34,203 nucleotides of DNA from JAFASC01 sp036265935. GTDB taxonomy: Bacteria; Pseudomonadota; Alphaproteobacteria; Rhizobiales; Beijerinckiaceae. The notes under the pieces are model-generated. The model searched no databases, had not been told where the DNA came from, and saw only the letters and a program-made list of their open reading frames with translations. The position numbers and the translations under genes were made by a program. Location of the stretch: NCBI GenBank assembly GCA_036265935.1, contig DATAOB010000028.1, positions 1 through 34,203 of the forward strand. Direction: 5' to 3'. This document shows, in pieces, positions 6,261 to 14,517 of this stretch; positions within the stretch are counted from its first letter, which is position 1, and each line of letters starts with the position of its first letter.

Positions 6261-8603
6261 TTGACCAAGACCAAAACAAAGCAACATCCCCTCCCGTCGC
6301 GCGACGACGTCCTCGCCTTCATCGCGCGCGAGCGCGACGTCAACGGCAGGTCGCCCCAAAAAATGGGCAAGCGCGAGATCGCGCGCGCCTTCAACATCAA
6401 GGGCGGCGATCGCATAGCGCTGAAAGAGCTGCTCGCGGAACTCAAAGATGAAGGCGCCATCGAATCGCGCGGCAAGCGGCTCGCCAAAGCCGGCACGCTG
6501 CCGAATGTGACGCTCGCCGACCTTACCGGCCGCGATCGCGACGGCGAGCTGATCGCCACACCGGTCGAATGGGACGAGGTGAGCTTCGGCGAGGCTCCCA
6601 AAATTTTGGTGCACGTGCCGCGCAAACCGCGCCCTGGCATGCCAGCACCGGGTGTTGGCGACCGTGCGCTTTTGCGCGTCGAGGCGGTGCGCGATCCAGA
6701 TAAAGACGAGCCGCCCTATAGCGGTCGCGTCGTCAAGATTTTATCGCGCAGCAAGGCGCGCGTGCTCGGCATTTTCCGGGCGGAGCCGTCCGGCCATGGT
6801 GGCCGCATCGTGCCGATCGACAAGAAGCAGGCCGGTCGCGAACTCGCGGTGGCCGAAGCCGATCTCGGCGGCGCGAGGGATGGCGATCTCGTCTCTGTTG
6901 ATGTCCAGCGGCAGGCGCGCTTCGGACTGCCCTCAGCACGCATTCGCGAGGTGGTCGGCGCGACGGGAACGGAAAAAGTGGTGAGCCTCATCGCGATCCA
7001 CGTGCACGACATCCCGACCGAGTTCCGGCCCGAGGCGATCGCTGAAGCCGAGCGCGCGCGCCCTGCCCCGCTGCAAGCGGAAGGTTTTCACCGCGAAGAT
7101 TGGCGCAACCTGCCGCTGATCACGATCGATCCGCCGGACGCGAAAGATCACGACGACGCGGTCCATGCCGAACCTGACAAAGCGGCGGATAATCCGGCGG
7201 GCTTCGTCGTCACTGTCGCGATCGCCGATGTCTCCTGGTATGTGCGGCCGCATTCGGCGCTCGACCGCGACGCGCTGGAGCGCGGCAACTCCGTTTATTT
7301 TCCCGATCGCGTCGTGCCGATGCTGCCGGAGCGCATTTCCAACGATCTCTGCTCGTTGCGCGCCGGCGAGGATCGTCCGGCGATTGCGGTGCGCATGCGC
7401 CTCACCGCGGAGGGCCGCAAGATCGAGCATTCCTTCCATCGCATCATGATGCGCTCGGCCGCAAAACTCAGCTATCAGCAAGCGCAGGCGGCGTTCGATG
7501 GCGCGCCCGACGACACGACGCAGCCCTTGCTGAAAGACGTGCTGCGGCCGCTGCGGGCCGCCTACCAAGCCGCCGCAAAAGCCCGCGACATTCGCGGGCC
7601 GCTCGACCTTGATTTGCCCGAGCGCAAGATCCTGCTGAAACCGGATGGCACTGTCGATCGCGTCACTACGCCGCCGCGGCTCGAAGCGCATCGCTTGATC
7701 GAAGAATTCATGATCCTTGCCAACGTCGCCGCCGCGGAAACCTTGGAAGCCAAACGCCAGGCGCTTATCTATCGCGCGCACGACGAGCCGTCGCTCGAGA
7801 AGATGAACGCGCTCGCCGAGTTCCTGGCGACGATCGGCATCAAATTCGCCAAAGGCCAGGTGCTGCGGCCGGCGCAGTTCAATACGATTCTCGCGCGCGT
7901 CAAAGAGACCGAGCACGAGAATGTCGTCAACGAAATCGTGCTGCGCACGCAAGCGCAGGCCGAATATGTCTCGGAAAATTACGGACACTTCGGACTCAAC
8001 CTGAAACGCTACGCGCATTTCAGCTCGCCGATCCGCCGTTATGCCGATCTGATCGTGCATCGCGCGCTCGTGCGCGCGCTCGCTCTCGGAGCGGGCGGCC
8101 TTCCTGACATGAGCAACAACGAGCTTGCGGAAATCGCCGCGCGAATCTCTGCCGCGGAACGCCGCGCCATGGCGGCGGAACGCGAGACGGTCGATCGCCT
8201 CATCGCCGGCCATCTCGCCGACCAGATCGGCGCGACCTTTGAGGCGCGCATATCAGGCGTAACGCGCTCGGGCCTGTTCGTGCGGCTGCTCGACACCGGC
8301 GCCGACGGTTTCATTCCGATCTCGACGCTTGGCCAGGAATATTTCCGTTTCGACGAGGCGCATCATGCGGTGATCGGCAGCCGCTCCGGTGAAGCGCACC
8401 GGCTCGGCGATCTCGTCGAAGTGCGATTGTTGGAAGCTGCGCCCGTTGCCGGCGCGCTGCGCTTTGAGCTGCTCAGCGGAGGCCGCACCCTGCGCAATGC
8501 AGGCATTCGCCCCGGCTATGCCGAGAGAAAGGGTCGGAAAAACGAGCGCCGCGACAGCAAGCCAGCTGGAAAAACGCGGCGCAAGACATCACATAGAGGC
8601 TAA
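6261..8603 (+). CDS. rnr: Ribonuclease R
   Basis: 780 residues. Processive 3'-to-5' hydrolytic exoribonuclease of the RNB family that degrades structured RNA. An N-terminal winged-helix-like segment (about 10-75) is followed by cold-shock/OB domains, an RNB domain (about 275-600) with the catalytic motif ITIDPPDAKDHDDA, and an S1 domain (about 650-735, EARISGVTRSGLFVRL). The acidic residues Asp290, Asp296, Asp298 and Asp299 match the metal-binding Asp set of E. coli RNase R. A Lys/Arg-rich tail (KGRKNERR, then KTRRKTSHRG) should bind RNA. TTG is the likely start. It heads a row with the DUF983 and NUDIX genes, as in other Hyphomicrobiales, where topA is usually upstream. Here the broken GNAT gene sits upstream instead. 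The long frame is intact. Confidence 0.95.
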   Translation: MTKTKTKQHPLPSRDDVLAFIARERDVNGRSPQKMGKREIARAFNIKGGDRIALKELLAELKDEGAIESRGKRLAKAGTLPNVTLADLTGRDRDGELIATPVEWDEVSFGEAPKILVHVPRKPRPGMPAPGVGDRALLRVEAVRDPDKDEPPYSGRVVKILSRSKARVLGIFRAEPSGHGGRIVPIDKKQAGRELAVAEADLGGARDGDLVSVDVQRQARFGLPSARIREVVGATGTEKVVSLIAIHVHDIPTEFRPEAIAEAERARPAPLQAEGFHREDWRNLPLITIDPPDAKDHDDAVHAEPDKAADNPAGFVVTVAIADVSWYVRPHSALDRDALERGNSVYFPDRVVPMLPERISNDLCSLRAGEDRPAIAVRMRLTAEGRKIEHSFHRIMMRSAAKLSYQQAQAAFDGAPDDTTQPLLKDVLRPLRAAYQAAAKARDIRGPLDLDLPERKILLKPDGTVDRVTTPPRLEAHRLIEEFMILANVAAAETLEAKRQALIYRAHDEPSLEKMNALAEFLATIGIKFAKGQVLRPAQFNTILARVKETEHENVVNEIVLRTQAQAEYVSENYGHFGLNLKRYAHFSSPIRRYADLIVHRALVRALALGAGGLPDMSNNELAEIAARISAAERRAMAAERETVDRLIAGHLADQIGATFEARISGVTRSGLFVRLLDTGADGFIPISTLGQEYFRFDEAHHAVIGSRSGEAHRLGDLVEVRLLEAAPVAGALRFELLSGGRTLRNAGIRPGYAERKGRKNERRDSKPAGKTRRKTSHRG

Positions 8604-8623
8604 TCCCCTCGCGATCAGAGCTC

Positions 8624-9061
8624 ATGCCGACCCTCACCTATGGCTCATCGCCCGCGGTTCGAGAGCCGCCGCGGCCGCGCTGGCAATCGTTCAAACGCGG
8701 CTTTGTCGGCCGCTGCCCTGCCTGCGGCGAGGGTCGCATCTTTCGGGCTTATCTGAAGGTCGACGAGACCTGCAGCTCCTGCCGCGAAGAGCTGCACCAC
8801 CACCGCGCCGATGACGCGCCGCCCTATTTCACCATCCTGATAGTCGGCCACGTTGTCGGCACGCTCTTGCTTATTGGCGAGGAACGCTGGCCCGATGCGC
8901 CGATATGGATGCCGATCGTCGCCGGCCTCGTTCTCGCGCTTGCCTTGTCGCTGGCGCTGCTGCCGCGCGTCAAAGGCGCGCTGATCGGCTGGCAATGGGC
9001 CTTGCGTATGCACGGTTTCGGTGGCACGGCCGTGCCGGGGAAATTGGCGGACGCGATATGA
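8624..9061 (+). CDS. DUF983 zinc-ribbon membrane protein
   Basis: 145 residues. An N-terminal zinc-ribbon-like pair, CPACGEG and CSSCREEL (about residues 31-53), is followed by two transmembrane segments (about 70-83 and 95-112), the layout of DUF983 proteins. Function unknown. It follows rnr by 20 bases and overlaps the next gene by four bases (ATGA), so it is probably co-transcribed and translationally coupled with the NUDIX gene. No strong ribosome site is seen before its ATG. Confidence 0.9.
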   Translation: MPTLTYGSSPAVREPPRPRWQSFKRGFVGRCPACGEGRIFRAYLKVDETCSSCREELHHHRADDAPPYFTILIVGHVVGTLLLIGEERWPDAPIWMPIVAGLVLALALSLALLPRVKGALIGWQWALRMHGFGGTAVPGKLADAI

Positions 9062-9831
9062 GCGACGGAGCGGCTGCACCGAAGGTCATCGAGCGGCCGG
9101 ATTATGCCGAAGCCGTCAAGCGCAAAGACCCCGTCACCAAGAAACATCCTTATCTGCGGCCGCGGCCCGCGGCGACGCTGATCATCCTCGACCATGCCGG
9201 CGAGCAGACGCAGGTCCTGATGGGCCGCCGCCATCACGGCCATAAATTCATGCCGGGAAAGTTTGTTTTCCCAGGCGGCCGCGTCGATCCCGCCGACCGG
9301 CAGATCGCGGTAACGCATGCGCTGCATCCAAAGGTCGAGGAAAAGCTTGCGAAGCGCCGGGTGAAAGCGTCGCCTGCGCTACCCCGCGCGCTAGCGCTTG
9401 CGGCGGTGCGCGAGACTTTCGAGGAGACCGGCCTCGTGCTCGGGACCAGGAGTGACGCCGCCGCCCGCGCGCACCCGACCGGCCCTTGGGCCGACTACGC
9501 CGCGCATGGGCTGACGCCCAATCTCGCTGCCTTCCACTTCATAACCCGGGCGATCACGCCGCCGGGGCGGCCGCGGCGCTTCGATACGACCTTCTTTGCC
9601 GTCGACGCGAAGGAGATCGCCGCGCGCGTCGAGGACGTCATCCATCCGGAATCGGAGCTGACCGAGCTTGTCTGGCTGCCGCTCGAGGAAGCGCAGCAGC
9701 TCGACCTTCCGCATATTACCGGCGTCGTCTTGAAAGAGCTGAAGGCGCGGATCGCGGCCGGCATGCGATACGAGCTGCCGGTGCCGTTCTATTACGAGAG
9801 CCACAAGCGCTGGTATCGCGAGGAGCTGTAG
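9058..9831 (+). CDS. NUDIX hydrolase
   Basis: 257 residues. The domain begins near residue 35 (AATLIILD) and shows FMPGKFVFPGGRVDP followed, after an insertion of about 40 residues, by AVRETFEETGLVLG. The second half of the Nudix box (REx2EExGL) is therefore complete, with metal-binding Glu residues, but it is separated from the first Gly by the insertion, as in a NUDIX subfamily common in Alphaproteobacteria. It should hydrolyse a nucleoside-diphosphate-linked substrate; which one cannot be told. The start overlaps the DUF983 stop (ATGA). The end lies just before the ECF-type promoter at 9839. Confidence 0.9.
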   Translation: MSDGAAAPKVIERPDYAEAVKRKDPVTKKHPYLRPRPAATLIILDHAGEQTQVLMGRRHHGHKFMPGKFVFPGGRVDPADRQIAVTHALHPKVEEKLAKRRVKASPALPRALALAAVRETFEETGLVLGTRSDAAARAHPTGPWADYAAHGLTPNLAAFHFITRAITPPGRPRRFDTTFFAVDAKEIAARVEDVIHPESELTELVWLPLEEAQQLDLPHITGVVLKELKARIAAGMRYELPVPFYYESHKRWYREEL

Positions 9832-9838
9832 GCGCGTC

Positions 9839-9867
9839 GGGAACCTTTCCCGGCGGTCCGCATCCAA
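9839..9867 (+). promoter_or_regulatory. ECF-type promoter before the sigma factor gene
   Basis: GGGAACCTTTC, an 11-base spacer, then CATCCAA, 27 bases before the sigma gene start. The same blocks with the same spacing occur before the DUF4142 gene (10585-10613). The GGAAC core is typical of -35 elements read by ECF sigma factors. Autoregulation of the sigma gene is the natural reading; it is inferred from the repeat, not shown. Confidence 0.6.
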
Positions 9868-9894
9868 GCCGCATCGCCAACGAGCCGGTGCCGC

Positions 9895-10577
9895 ATGCCC
9901 GTAGAAGCCATCAGACCAGCCGACAATGACGAAACCGACCTCATCGCCCGCGCACGCCGCAAGGACGCGAGCGCCGTCGCGCTGATCATCCGGCAAAACA
10001 ACCAGCGGCTCTACCGCATCGCCCGCAGCATTTTGCGCGACGATTTCGAAGCCGAGGACGCGTTGCAGGAGGCCTATATCCGCGCCTTCACCCGCCTCGA
10101 TCTATTCCGCGGTGAGTCACAGCTCGGCACCTGGCTCGCCCGCATCGTCATGAATGAGGCGCTGGGGCGGCTGCGCCGCCGCAGCCGACGGTCGCATTCG
10201 AGACCGGCACCCACGCGCAGGAAACGAGCGCTGAGATCATCCGCTTCCCCCTTGCCCATCCCGAGCTCGATCCGGAAACCACGATGGCCCAACGCGAAAT
10301 CCGCGCGCTTTTGGAGCGCGCCATCGACGCCCTGCCGGAGGCCTTCCGCACCGTTTTGGTCATGCGGCTCATCGAAGGCATGAGCATTGAGGAGACGGCG
10401 GAGCTCCTCGGCATCAAGCCGGAGACGGTGAAGACACGCCTGCACCGCGCCCGCCGCGAGGTTAAGGAGGAGATGGAGAAGCAGCTCGGCCCGGCGCTGG
10501 TCGACGCCTTCCCCTTCGCCGGCCGCCGCTGCGAGCGTCTCACCGAGGCGGTCCTCGCCCGGCTCGAGATTGCCTGA
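9895..10577 (+). pseudogene. ECF-type RNA polymerase sigma factor with a 1-base frameshift
   Basis: The frame from the ATG at 9895 encodes sigma region 2 (ARRKDASAVALIIRQNN, then ILRDDFEAEDALQEAYIRAF and GTWLARIVMNEALGRLRRR). Between 10172 and 10182, in a CGCCGCCGC run, one base is missing. The frame reading QPTVAFETGTH continues the linker and region 4 (LPEAFRTVLVMRLIEG, then MSIEETAELLGIKPETVKTRLHRARREV, a clear helix-turn-helix) to the stop at 10577. Joined, this is a normal two-domain sigma factor of about 227 residues. As read, region 4 is lost from the natural start, which would abolish -35 recognition. The error sits in a short GC repeat, so a sequencing error is quite possible. Downstream lie DUF4142 and cupredoxin genes that share its promoter motif. 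No anti-sigma gene is evident. Confidence 0.85.
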
Positions 10578-10584
10578 ACCCACC

Positions 10585-10613
10585 GGGAACCTTTCGCTCC
10601 GCATCTCATCCAA
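10585..10613 (+). promoter_or_regulatory. ECF-type promoter before the DUF4142-cupredoxin pair
   Basis: GGGAACCTTTC-N11-CATCCAA, identical in both blocks and in spacing to the site at 9839-9867, beginning eight bases after the sigma factor stop and 37 bases before the DUF4142 start. Confidence 0.6.
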
Positions 10614-10650
10614 TAGCGGCTGGTCTCACGTCATGCACCAGGAGGACGGA

Positions 10651-11169
10651 ATGTTTGCAAAAATTCTCGCCGCGTCTGCCGCCCTGATGCTCGGGTCGGC
10701 AGCCGCCCTCGCGCAGGGCGCCAAGCCGAACGATGCTCAAATCGCCCACATCGCCTACACCGCCGGGCAAATCGACATCGGCGCGGCGAAACTCGCGCTG
10801 CAGAAGTCTAAGAACAAGGAAGTACGCGCCTTTGCGCAGGACATGGTGCGCGACCACACCGCTGTCAACCAGAAGGCGCTGGCGCTGGTCAAGAAGCTCA
10901 AAGTGAAGCCCGAGGACAATCCGACGAGCAAATCGCTGTCGCAACAGGCGCAGGGCACCTTGGCTTCCCTGAAAAAGCTCAATGGTCCGGCGTTCGATAA
11001 AGCTTATGCCGACAACGAGGTCGAATACCACAAGACGGTGAATGGCGCGCTCGAGAGCACGCTTATTCCCTCCGCCGACAATCCCGAGCTGAAGCAGCTG
11101 CTCGAGACTGGGCTAAAAATCTTCCAGGGTCATCAGCAGCATGCCGAACAAGTAGCAAAATCGCTTTAA
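10651..11169 (+). CDS. DUF4142 exported helical protein
   Basis: 172 residues. The start is fixed by GGAGGA six bases or fewer upstream of the ATG. A signal peptide (MFAKILAASAALMLGSAAALAQ) precedes a four-helix, ferritin-like DUF4142 domain: DAQIAHIAYTAGQIDIGAAKLAL, KNKEVRAFAQDMVRDHTAVNQ and HKTVNGALESTLIP, ending with HQQHAEQVAKSL. It should be periplasmic; the biochemical role of the family is unknown, though it often appears in envelope-stress regulons. It has its own ECF-type promoter and is followed after 11 bases by the cupredoxin gene, which is likely co-transcribed. Confidence 0.9.
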   Translation: MFAKILAASAALMLGSAAALAQGAKPNDAQIAHIAYTAGQIDIGAAKLALQKSKNKEVRAFAQDMVRDHTAVNQKALALVKKLKVKPEDNPTSKSLSQQAQGTLASLKKLNGPAFDKAYADNEVEYHKTVNGALESTLIPSADNPELKQLLETGLKIFQGHQQHAEQVAKSL

Positions 11170-11180
11170 AGGGCATCGTA

Positions 11181-11495
11181 ATGGACCCGAGACGTTGCGC
11201 GATCGCCCTCGCGGCGGTCGCGGCTTTCGCAAGCGCGGCATCGGCAGAGACCATTCGTATCGAGATGGAAAATCTCGGCTACAAGCCGTCTGCGGTGTCC
11301 GCCCATGTCGGAGATACGATCGAGTGGACGAACACGGATTTTCTCGCCCACACGGCAACATCTCGGGACAAAAAATGGGATGTAATGCTGTACCCGAAGA
11401 AGGTGGGCCGCATCGTTCTCAAGGAGGCGGGCGACATAGAATATTACTGTCGCTTTCATCCCAATATGATCGGCCGGATTTCGGTCAGCCAGTGA
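11181..11495 (+). CDS. Exported type 1 copper protein (cupredoxin)
   Basis: 104 residues. A signal peptide (to about residue 22, ASAASA-E) is followed by one small cupredoxin domain of amicyanin/pseudoazurin size. All four type 1 copper ligands can be placed: His57 (FLAHTATS), Cys90 (EYYC), His93 (RFHP) and Met96. It would act as a periplasmic electron carrier or copper-binding protein. It follows the DUF4142 gene by 11 bases with AAAGGG upstream of its ATG, so it belongs to the same ECF-controlled unit. Confidence 0.9.
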   Translation: MDPRRCAIALAAVAAFASAASAETIRIEMENLGYKPSAVSAHVGDTIEWTNTDFLAHTATSRDKKWDVMLYPKKVGRIVLKEAGDIEYYCRFHPNMIGRISVSQ

Positions 11496-11538
11496 GCTTC
11501 GACAAACCTTTCGCAGCCTATCGATCAGGCCGTATCAA

Positions 11539-11909
11539 TCACTGTGCCTGTCGAATGTGGACAAACGAGGTATCATTTCGCTCGCGAACTTGACGTTTTT
11601 CGTAATCGGCGATGAGATCGCGCGCGATGAGCTCATGCCCGAAGTCGTTGTAGTGAACGTCGCCCCAAATGAACAAATCGCGTAGAAAGCTTGCATGCTC
11701 CCGCTTATAGGCAAACATAGCGGGAAAGTGATCGAAGAAGTGCCGGCATTTGCCACGGCACCATTCTCGCCAAACTCGGACTTGCCGTTTCTCTTCGCTG
11801 TGGGCCAAATGAGGTGCACGGCAAGCTCGGAAAGCACGAATAGCGTTGTGAAAACAGCGATGTTGACGCCGACGACGTAGAGCATCCCCACGACGCCGTC
11901 GCCGTGCAT
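11539..11909 (-). pseudogene. SGNH/GDSL-type hydrolase remnant, ends retained and centre deleted
   Basis: From the ATG at 11909 there is an N-terminal membrane anchor (GMLYVVGVNIAVFTTLFVLSE then LAVHLIWP). A second frame then carries a typical SGNH-hydrolase C terminus, with FLRDLFIWGDVHYNDFGHELIARDLI, where the Asp and His of the D-x-x-H-type end motif can be seen, ending at the TGA at 11539. The middle, with the GDS nucleophile block and most of the fold (about 200-250 codons by comparison with the family), is missing. The gene is dead. Family recognition rests on the C-terminal motif, so confidence is moderate. Confidence 0.55.
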
Positions 11910-11996
11910 TGATCATTCAGTTGCCGCTTGCAACTTGGAAGGCGAGACGTCCGCGACGCGCGGCAACTCGCCTTCGCAAATCGCGCAAGAATTCCG

Positions 11997-12456
11997 CTAC
12001 GGTTGGTCTTCGACGGCGACGCGGTGGCGATAAACCATCTCCCATCCGCGCCAGCCGGTATAGAGCAGAATGAGCACGACGATCGCCGAGAGGATCAGCC
12101 CCACCGGCAGGATCGCCGCACCGGGGCAGCCGCCGTATAGCGGCGCCACCAGTTCCACAGCGCGATCAGTACGGCGATGACGTTGCCGATCATGTGATGC
12201 CACGCTGGGGTAAGCGCGCGGATGCGGGCGTCACCGATGAAGTCAGTAAGGCCTGCAACGGCCGCAAGCGCTGCCATTACGAGCGCGGCACCAAGCAGAT
12301 AAAGCGAAGCAGTCGCCCATCCCGAATTGCCCGTTCGCCAGAAATAAGGTCGGATACTAAGGTGGCCACCAGAAAGGCTATGGGAAACGGGATTAGCATA
12401 GGATGGATTGGGTGACCAGCAACCTGAGCGGTGCTTGTTGGGTTGCGAGGCGTCAT
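11997..12456 (-). pseudogene. DUF2231 membrane protein with frameshifts
   Basis: The ATG at 12456 (GGAG nine bases upstream) opens TPRNPTSTAQVAGHPIHPMLIPFPIAFLVATLVSDLI, the characteristic DUF2231 N terminus. At about 12346 a base is missing in a T-run, and another frame continues FWRTGNSGWATASLYLLGAALVMAALAAVAGLTDFIG and AWHHMIGNVIAVLIALWNWW. Near 12130 a second shift leads into AILPVGLILSAIVVLILLYTGWRGWEMVYRHRV and the stop at 11997. Joined, it is a normal protein of about 150 residues with four membrane helices and unknown function. A near copy of the ECF promoter lies at 12487-12516, so it is probably a third target of the local sigma factor. Confidence 0.85.
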
Positions 12457-12486
12457 GGCGCTTGCTCCATGTTGACCGATTGTAAA

Positions 12487-12516
12487 TTGGATGCGCAAGG
12501 CACGGGAGAGGTTCCC
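12487..12516 (-). promoter_or_regulatory. ECF-type promoter before the DUF2231 gene
   Basis: On the minus strand, GGGAACCTCTC-N12-CATCCAA: one base differs in the upstream block and the spacer is one base longer than in the two sites at 9839 and 10585. The downstream block ends 30 bases before the DUF2231 start. Presence of the motif at the right place on the opposite strand supports a shared sigma factor. Confidence 0.5.
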
Positions 12517-12587
12517 GAGACCTGCTGCGCCAGCGCAGCTCGGTTGACCTTCCCCGATGCCCCCCGTATGTAGCGCACTGATTTATC

Positions 12588-12604
12588 GGCCGGTCAGACC
12601 GGCC
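12588..12604. promoter_or_regulatory. Perfect 17-bp inverted repeat in the rpmG leader
   Basis: GGCCGGTC-A-GACCGGCC. As RNA it can form a 7-bp GC hairpin with a 3-base loop, ending 23 bases before the rpmG start codon. It could be an operator, a processing or attenuation hairpin, or the tail of an upstream unit. No T-run follows. Confidence 0.35.
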
Positions 12605-12627
12605 CGAGCTATTTGGGACCCGCCGCC

Positions 12628-12795
12628 ATGGCAAAAGCCGCCACGATCAAGATCAAGCTCATCTCGAGCGCCGACACCGGTTATTACTACGTCGCCAAGA
12701 AGAACGCGCGCACGAAGACGGAGAAGCTTTCCTTCAAGAAGTATGACCCGGTCGCGCGCAAGCATGTCGAGTTCAAGGAAGCAAAAATCAAGTAA
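12628..12795 (+). CDS. rpmG: 50S ribosomal protein L33 (bL33)
   Basis: 55 residues, the usual length. MAKAATIKIKLISSADTGYYYVAKKN, then the C-terminal KYDPVARKHVEFKEAKIK. It has no cysteines and is therefore the zinc-independent (C-minus) form of L33. In related genomes rpmG lies close to rnr and the NUDIX gene; here the ECF regulon and two pseudogenes are inserted between them. Confidence 0.97.
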   Translation: MAKAATIKIKLISSADTGYYYVAKKNARTKTEKLSFKKYDPVARKHVEFKEAKIK

Positions 12796-12918
12796 CTTCA
12801 GGCGAGACTCTCTCTCTTTGGCTTTCCACCGGCAAATCTTCTCTTTGGCGAAAATATATCTGCGGAACTCAATCTAACCGCTCCGGATTAAGCCTGAGGC
12901 GGCAGCGGAGGTCACTTC

Positions 12919-13326
12919 ATGCGAATCGGTTTGGAACAGAAGAGCGCACGGCTTCTGCGTCAGGATGCGCGTGCGGACCTCCTTATCGGCAAACCGGTCT
13001 GGGAGCCGGGCGGGCGCAAGATCGGTACTCTGAAGGCGCTGTCTGGGCCGGAGCCCGCCGGGGCCGCTTACGCGATTATTTGCCTGGGGTCTTACCCGAA
13101 GGTCGGCGCCGGCTGCCGGGCAATCCCGAACGATCTCCTTATGTTCGATGCGGAGAGAGGCGGATTTGCCAGTCGCGCCAGCGAGCTGGCCCTTCTAAGC
13201 TCCCCTCCTTATTCAGGGGCCCCGGATTTTCTTGACGAACGCTGGCGGACGCGGCTTCGCGAACATTATAGGCGCGTCGAGGCAGGTGTTGAGCCGGAGC
13301 GCGAGCCGGATCTACTGGCTGGGTAA
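12919..13326 (+). CDS. PRC-barrel-like domain protein
   Basis: 135 residues; GGAGGT precedes the ATG at a good distance. Residues about 20-90 (LIGKPVWEPGGRKIGTLKAL, then AAYAIICLGSYPKVGAGCRAIPNDLLMFD) follow the PRC-barrel pattern (IGKPVxDxxGxxIGxIxDL...AVVxVGGFLxxGxxxxAVP). The tail is charged. No signal peptide. Soluble PRC-barrel proteins of this kind are frequent in Hyphomicrobiales; the role is unknown. The assignment is by pattern only. Confidence 0.65.
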   Translation: MRIGLEQKSARLLRQDARADLLIGKPVWEPGGRKIGTLKALSGPEPAGAAYAIICLGSYPKVGAGCRAIPNDLLMFDAERGGFASRASELALLSSPPYSGAPDFLDERWRTRLREHYRRVEAGVEPEREPDLLAG

Positions 13327-13636
13327 GGTGGCCGGCCAGCTACGGCTTTCGAGGAGGCCACTCCTGCCGCAACCAGCCGGCCGACCCTACGGACCCAGGA
13401 AATGCGGCGGACCTGAGCACTCCGCAGGGTATTCGAACTCGCCGGAACGCATCTTTAAGCGCACGACGGCAGGCGTTCCGCTTATTGAGACTTCCGTGCC
13501 GCCGCCAGATGCAAACCCATCCGGCCAAGGCAGGGTTACAGGCCGGCCGAAAATTTGCAATGAAATAAACGCGTTGGCGGGATCAACCCTTTGTTTAGCT
13601 AAAGAAGCGTGGTGAATCCCACACGGCTTGTGTGTT
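13327..13636. other. 310-base gap without a supported gene
   Basis: Lies between the PRC-barrel gene and the end of the pleD remnant. Short open frames on both strands give no recognisable domain. No tRNA, terminator with T-run or promoter could be supported. Confidence 0.5.
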
Positions 13637-14505
13637 TCACGCGGCTGCGGCAGTCATCCGGTTGCGGCCGCTGGCTTTCGAGGCATAGAGGGCCCGGTCG
13701 GCGCGCTTGAAGAGCGCATCCGGATTGGCGTCGAGGACGCGATCGGCGAGTCCGATCGAGACGGTGACCGGGATGCACGCAGCCTACTCATCAAGCGGAA
13801 ATGCCTCGGCTTCGATGACACTGCGCGGGTGCGCTCCAACGAGCGGATCTGACTGCAGAGGCGCAGCGCGTCTGAATTCTGCAAGCCGAGGCTGATCACG
13901 AAGAGATCGTAGCCGCCCTCGGCGCCACGGAAGAGCGCTTCCTGTGGATCGCTTTCGACATCGACGTGGTGAGCTCCGCGCAGAGTCGCGGTCGTGCGAT
14001 CGGCGGAGGACGGGCGATCGTCGACGAGAAGAATGCGGCCATTCTCGCCGCCGCCGCTCAGCGCGTGCAGTGCCGCTTCCCCTACCCCCAGGCTGGCTGA
14101 GGTTGCGGCGCGGGTGCGCAGCTCGTCGATCATCACTTTGAGGCGTGCCAGCGAACGCACCCGCGCGAGCAGCGCGATTTCATCGACCGGCTTCGTCAGG
14201 AAATCATCGGCGCCCGCGTCAAGGCCGCGGACCCGGTCGGCGGGCTGATCGAGCGCCGTTACCATCAGGACCGGAATATGCGCTGTGGAAAGATCGGATT
14301 TCAGCCGGCGGCAAACCTCGAACCCGTCCATGCCCGGCATCATCACGTCAAGCAGGACGATGTCGCGCGCTCATGGGCACAAATCGACAAGGCCTCGGGC
14401 CCGCTCGTCGCGCGGAGCACATCGAAAATATTCTGCGCTCAGCCGCGCCTCGAGCAGCTTGATGTTGGGCAGAACGTCGTCGACGACCAGAATACGCGCG
14501 GTCAT
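13637..14505 (-). pseudogene. pleD: PleD-type response regulator with most of the GGDEF domain deleted
   Basis: PleD is a two-receiver diguanylate cyclase downstream of DivK. The first receiver begins at 14505 (MTARILVVDDVLPNIKLLEARLSAEYF). A one-base insertion in the A-run 14425-14428 shifts the frame to a premature stop, and a one-base loss near 14366 restores it at DIVLLDVMMPGMDGFEVCRRL, with the phosphoacceptor Asp, KPVDE and the linker. The second receiver (RILLVDDRPSSADRT) runs to SQIRSLERTR. There, near 13823, the sequence jumps straight to the end of the GGDEF domain (EAEAFPLDE, in-frame TAG, VTVSIGLAD, ALFKRADRALYASKASGRNRM). About 190 codons are gone, including the rest of the second receiver and the GGEEF active site. 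It cannot make c-di-GMP. It follows divK by 12 bases, as in the usual divK-pleD operon. Confidence 0.88.
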
Positions 14506-14517
14506 TGAAGCGGCTCT

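Noticed and set aside
6933..8213. Long open frame antisense to rnr
   Set aside because: A shadow frame of the RNase R coding sequence without recognisable domains.
13425..13450. GGCGAGTTCGAATACCC on the minus strand as a tRNA T-arm
   Set aside because: The flanking arms do not pair and no acceptor, D or anticodon arms can be drawn around it.
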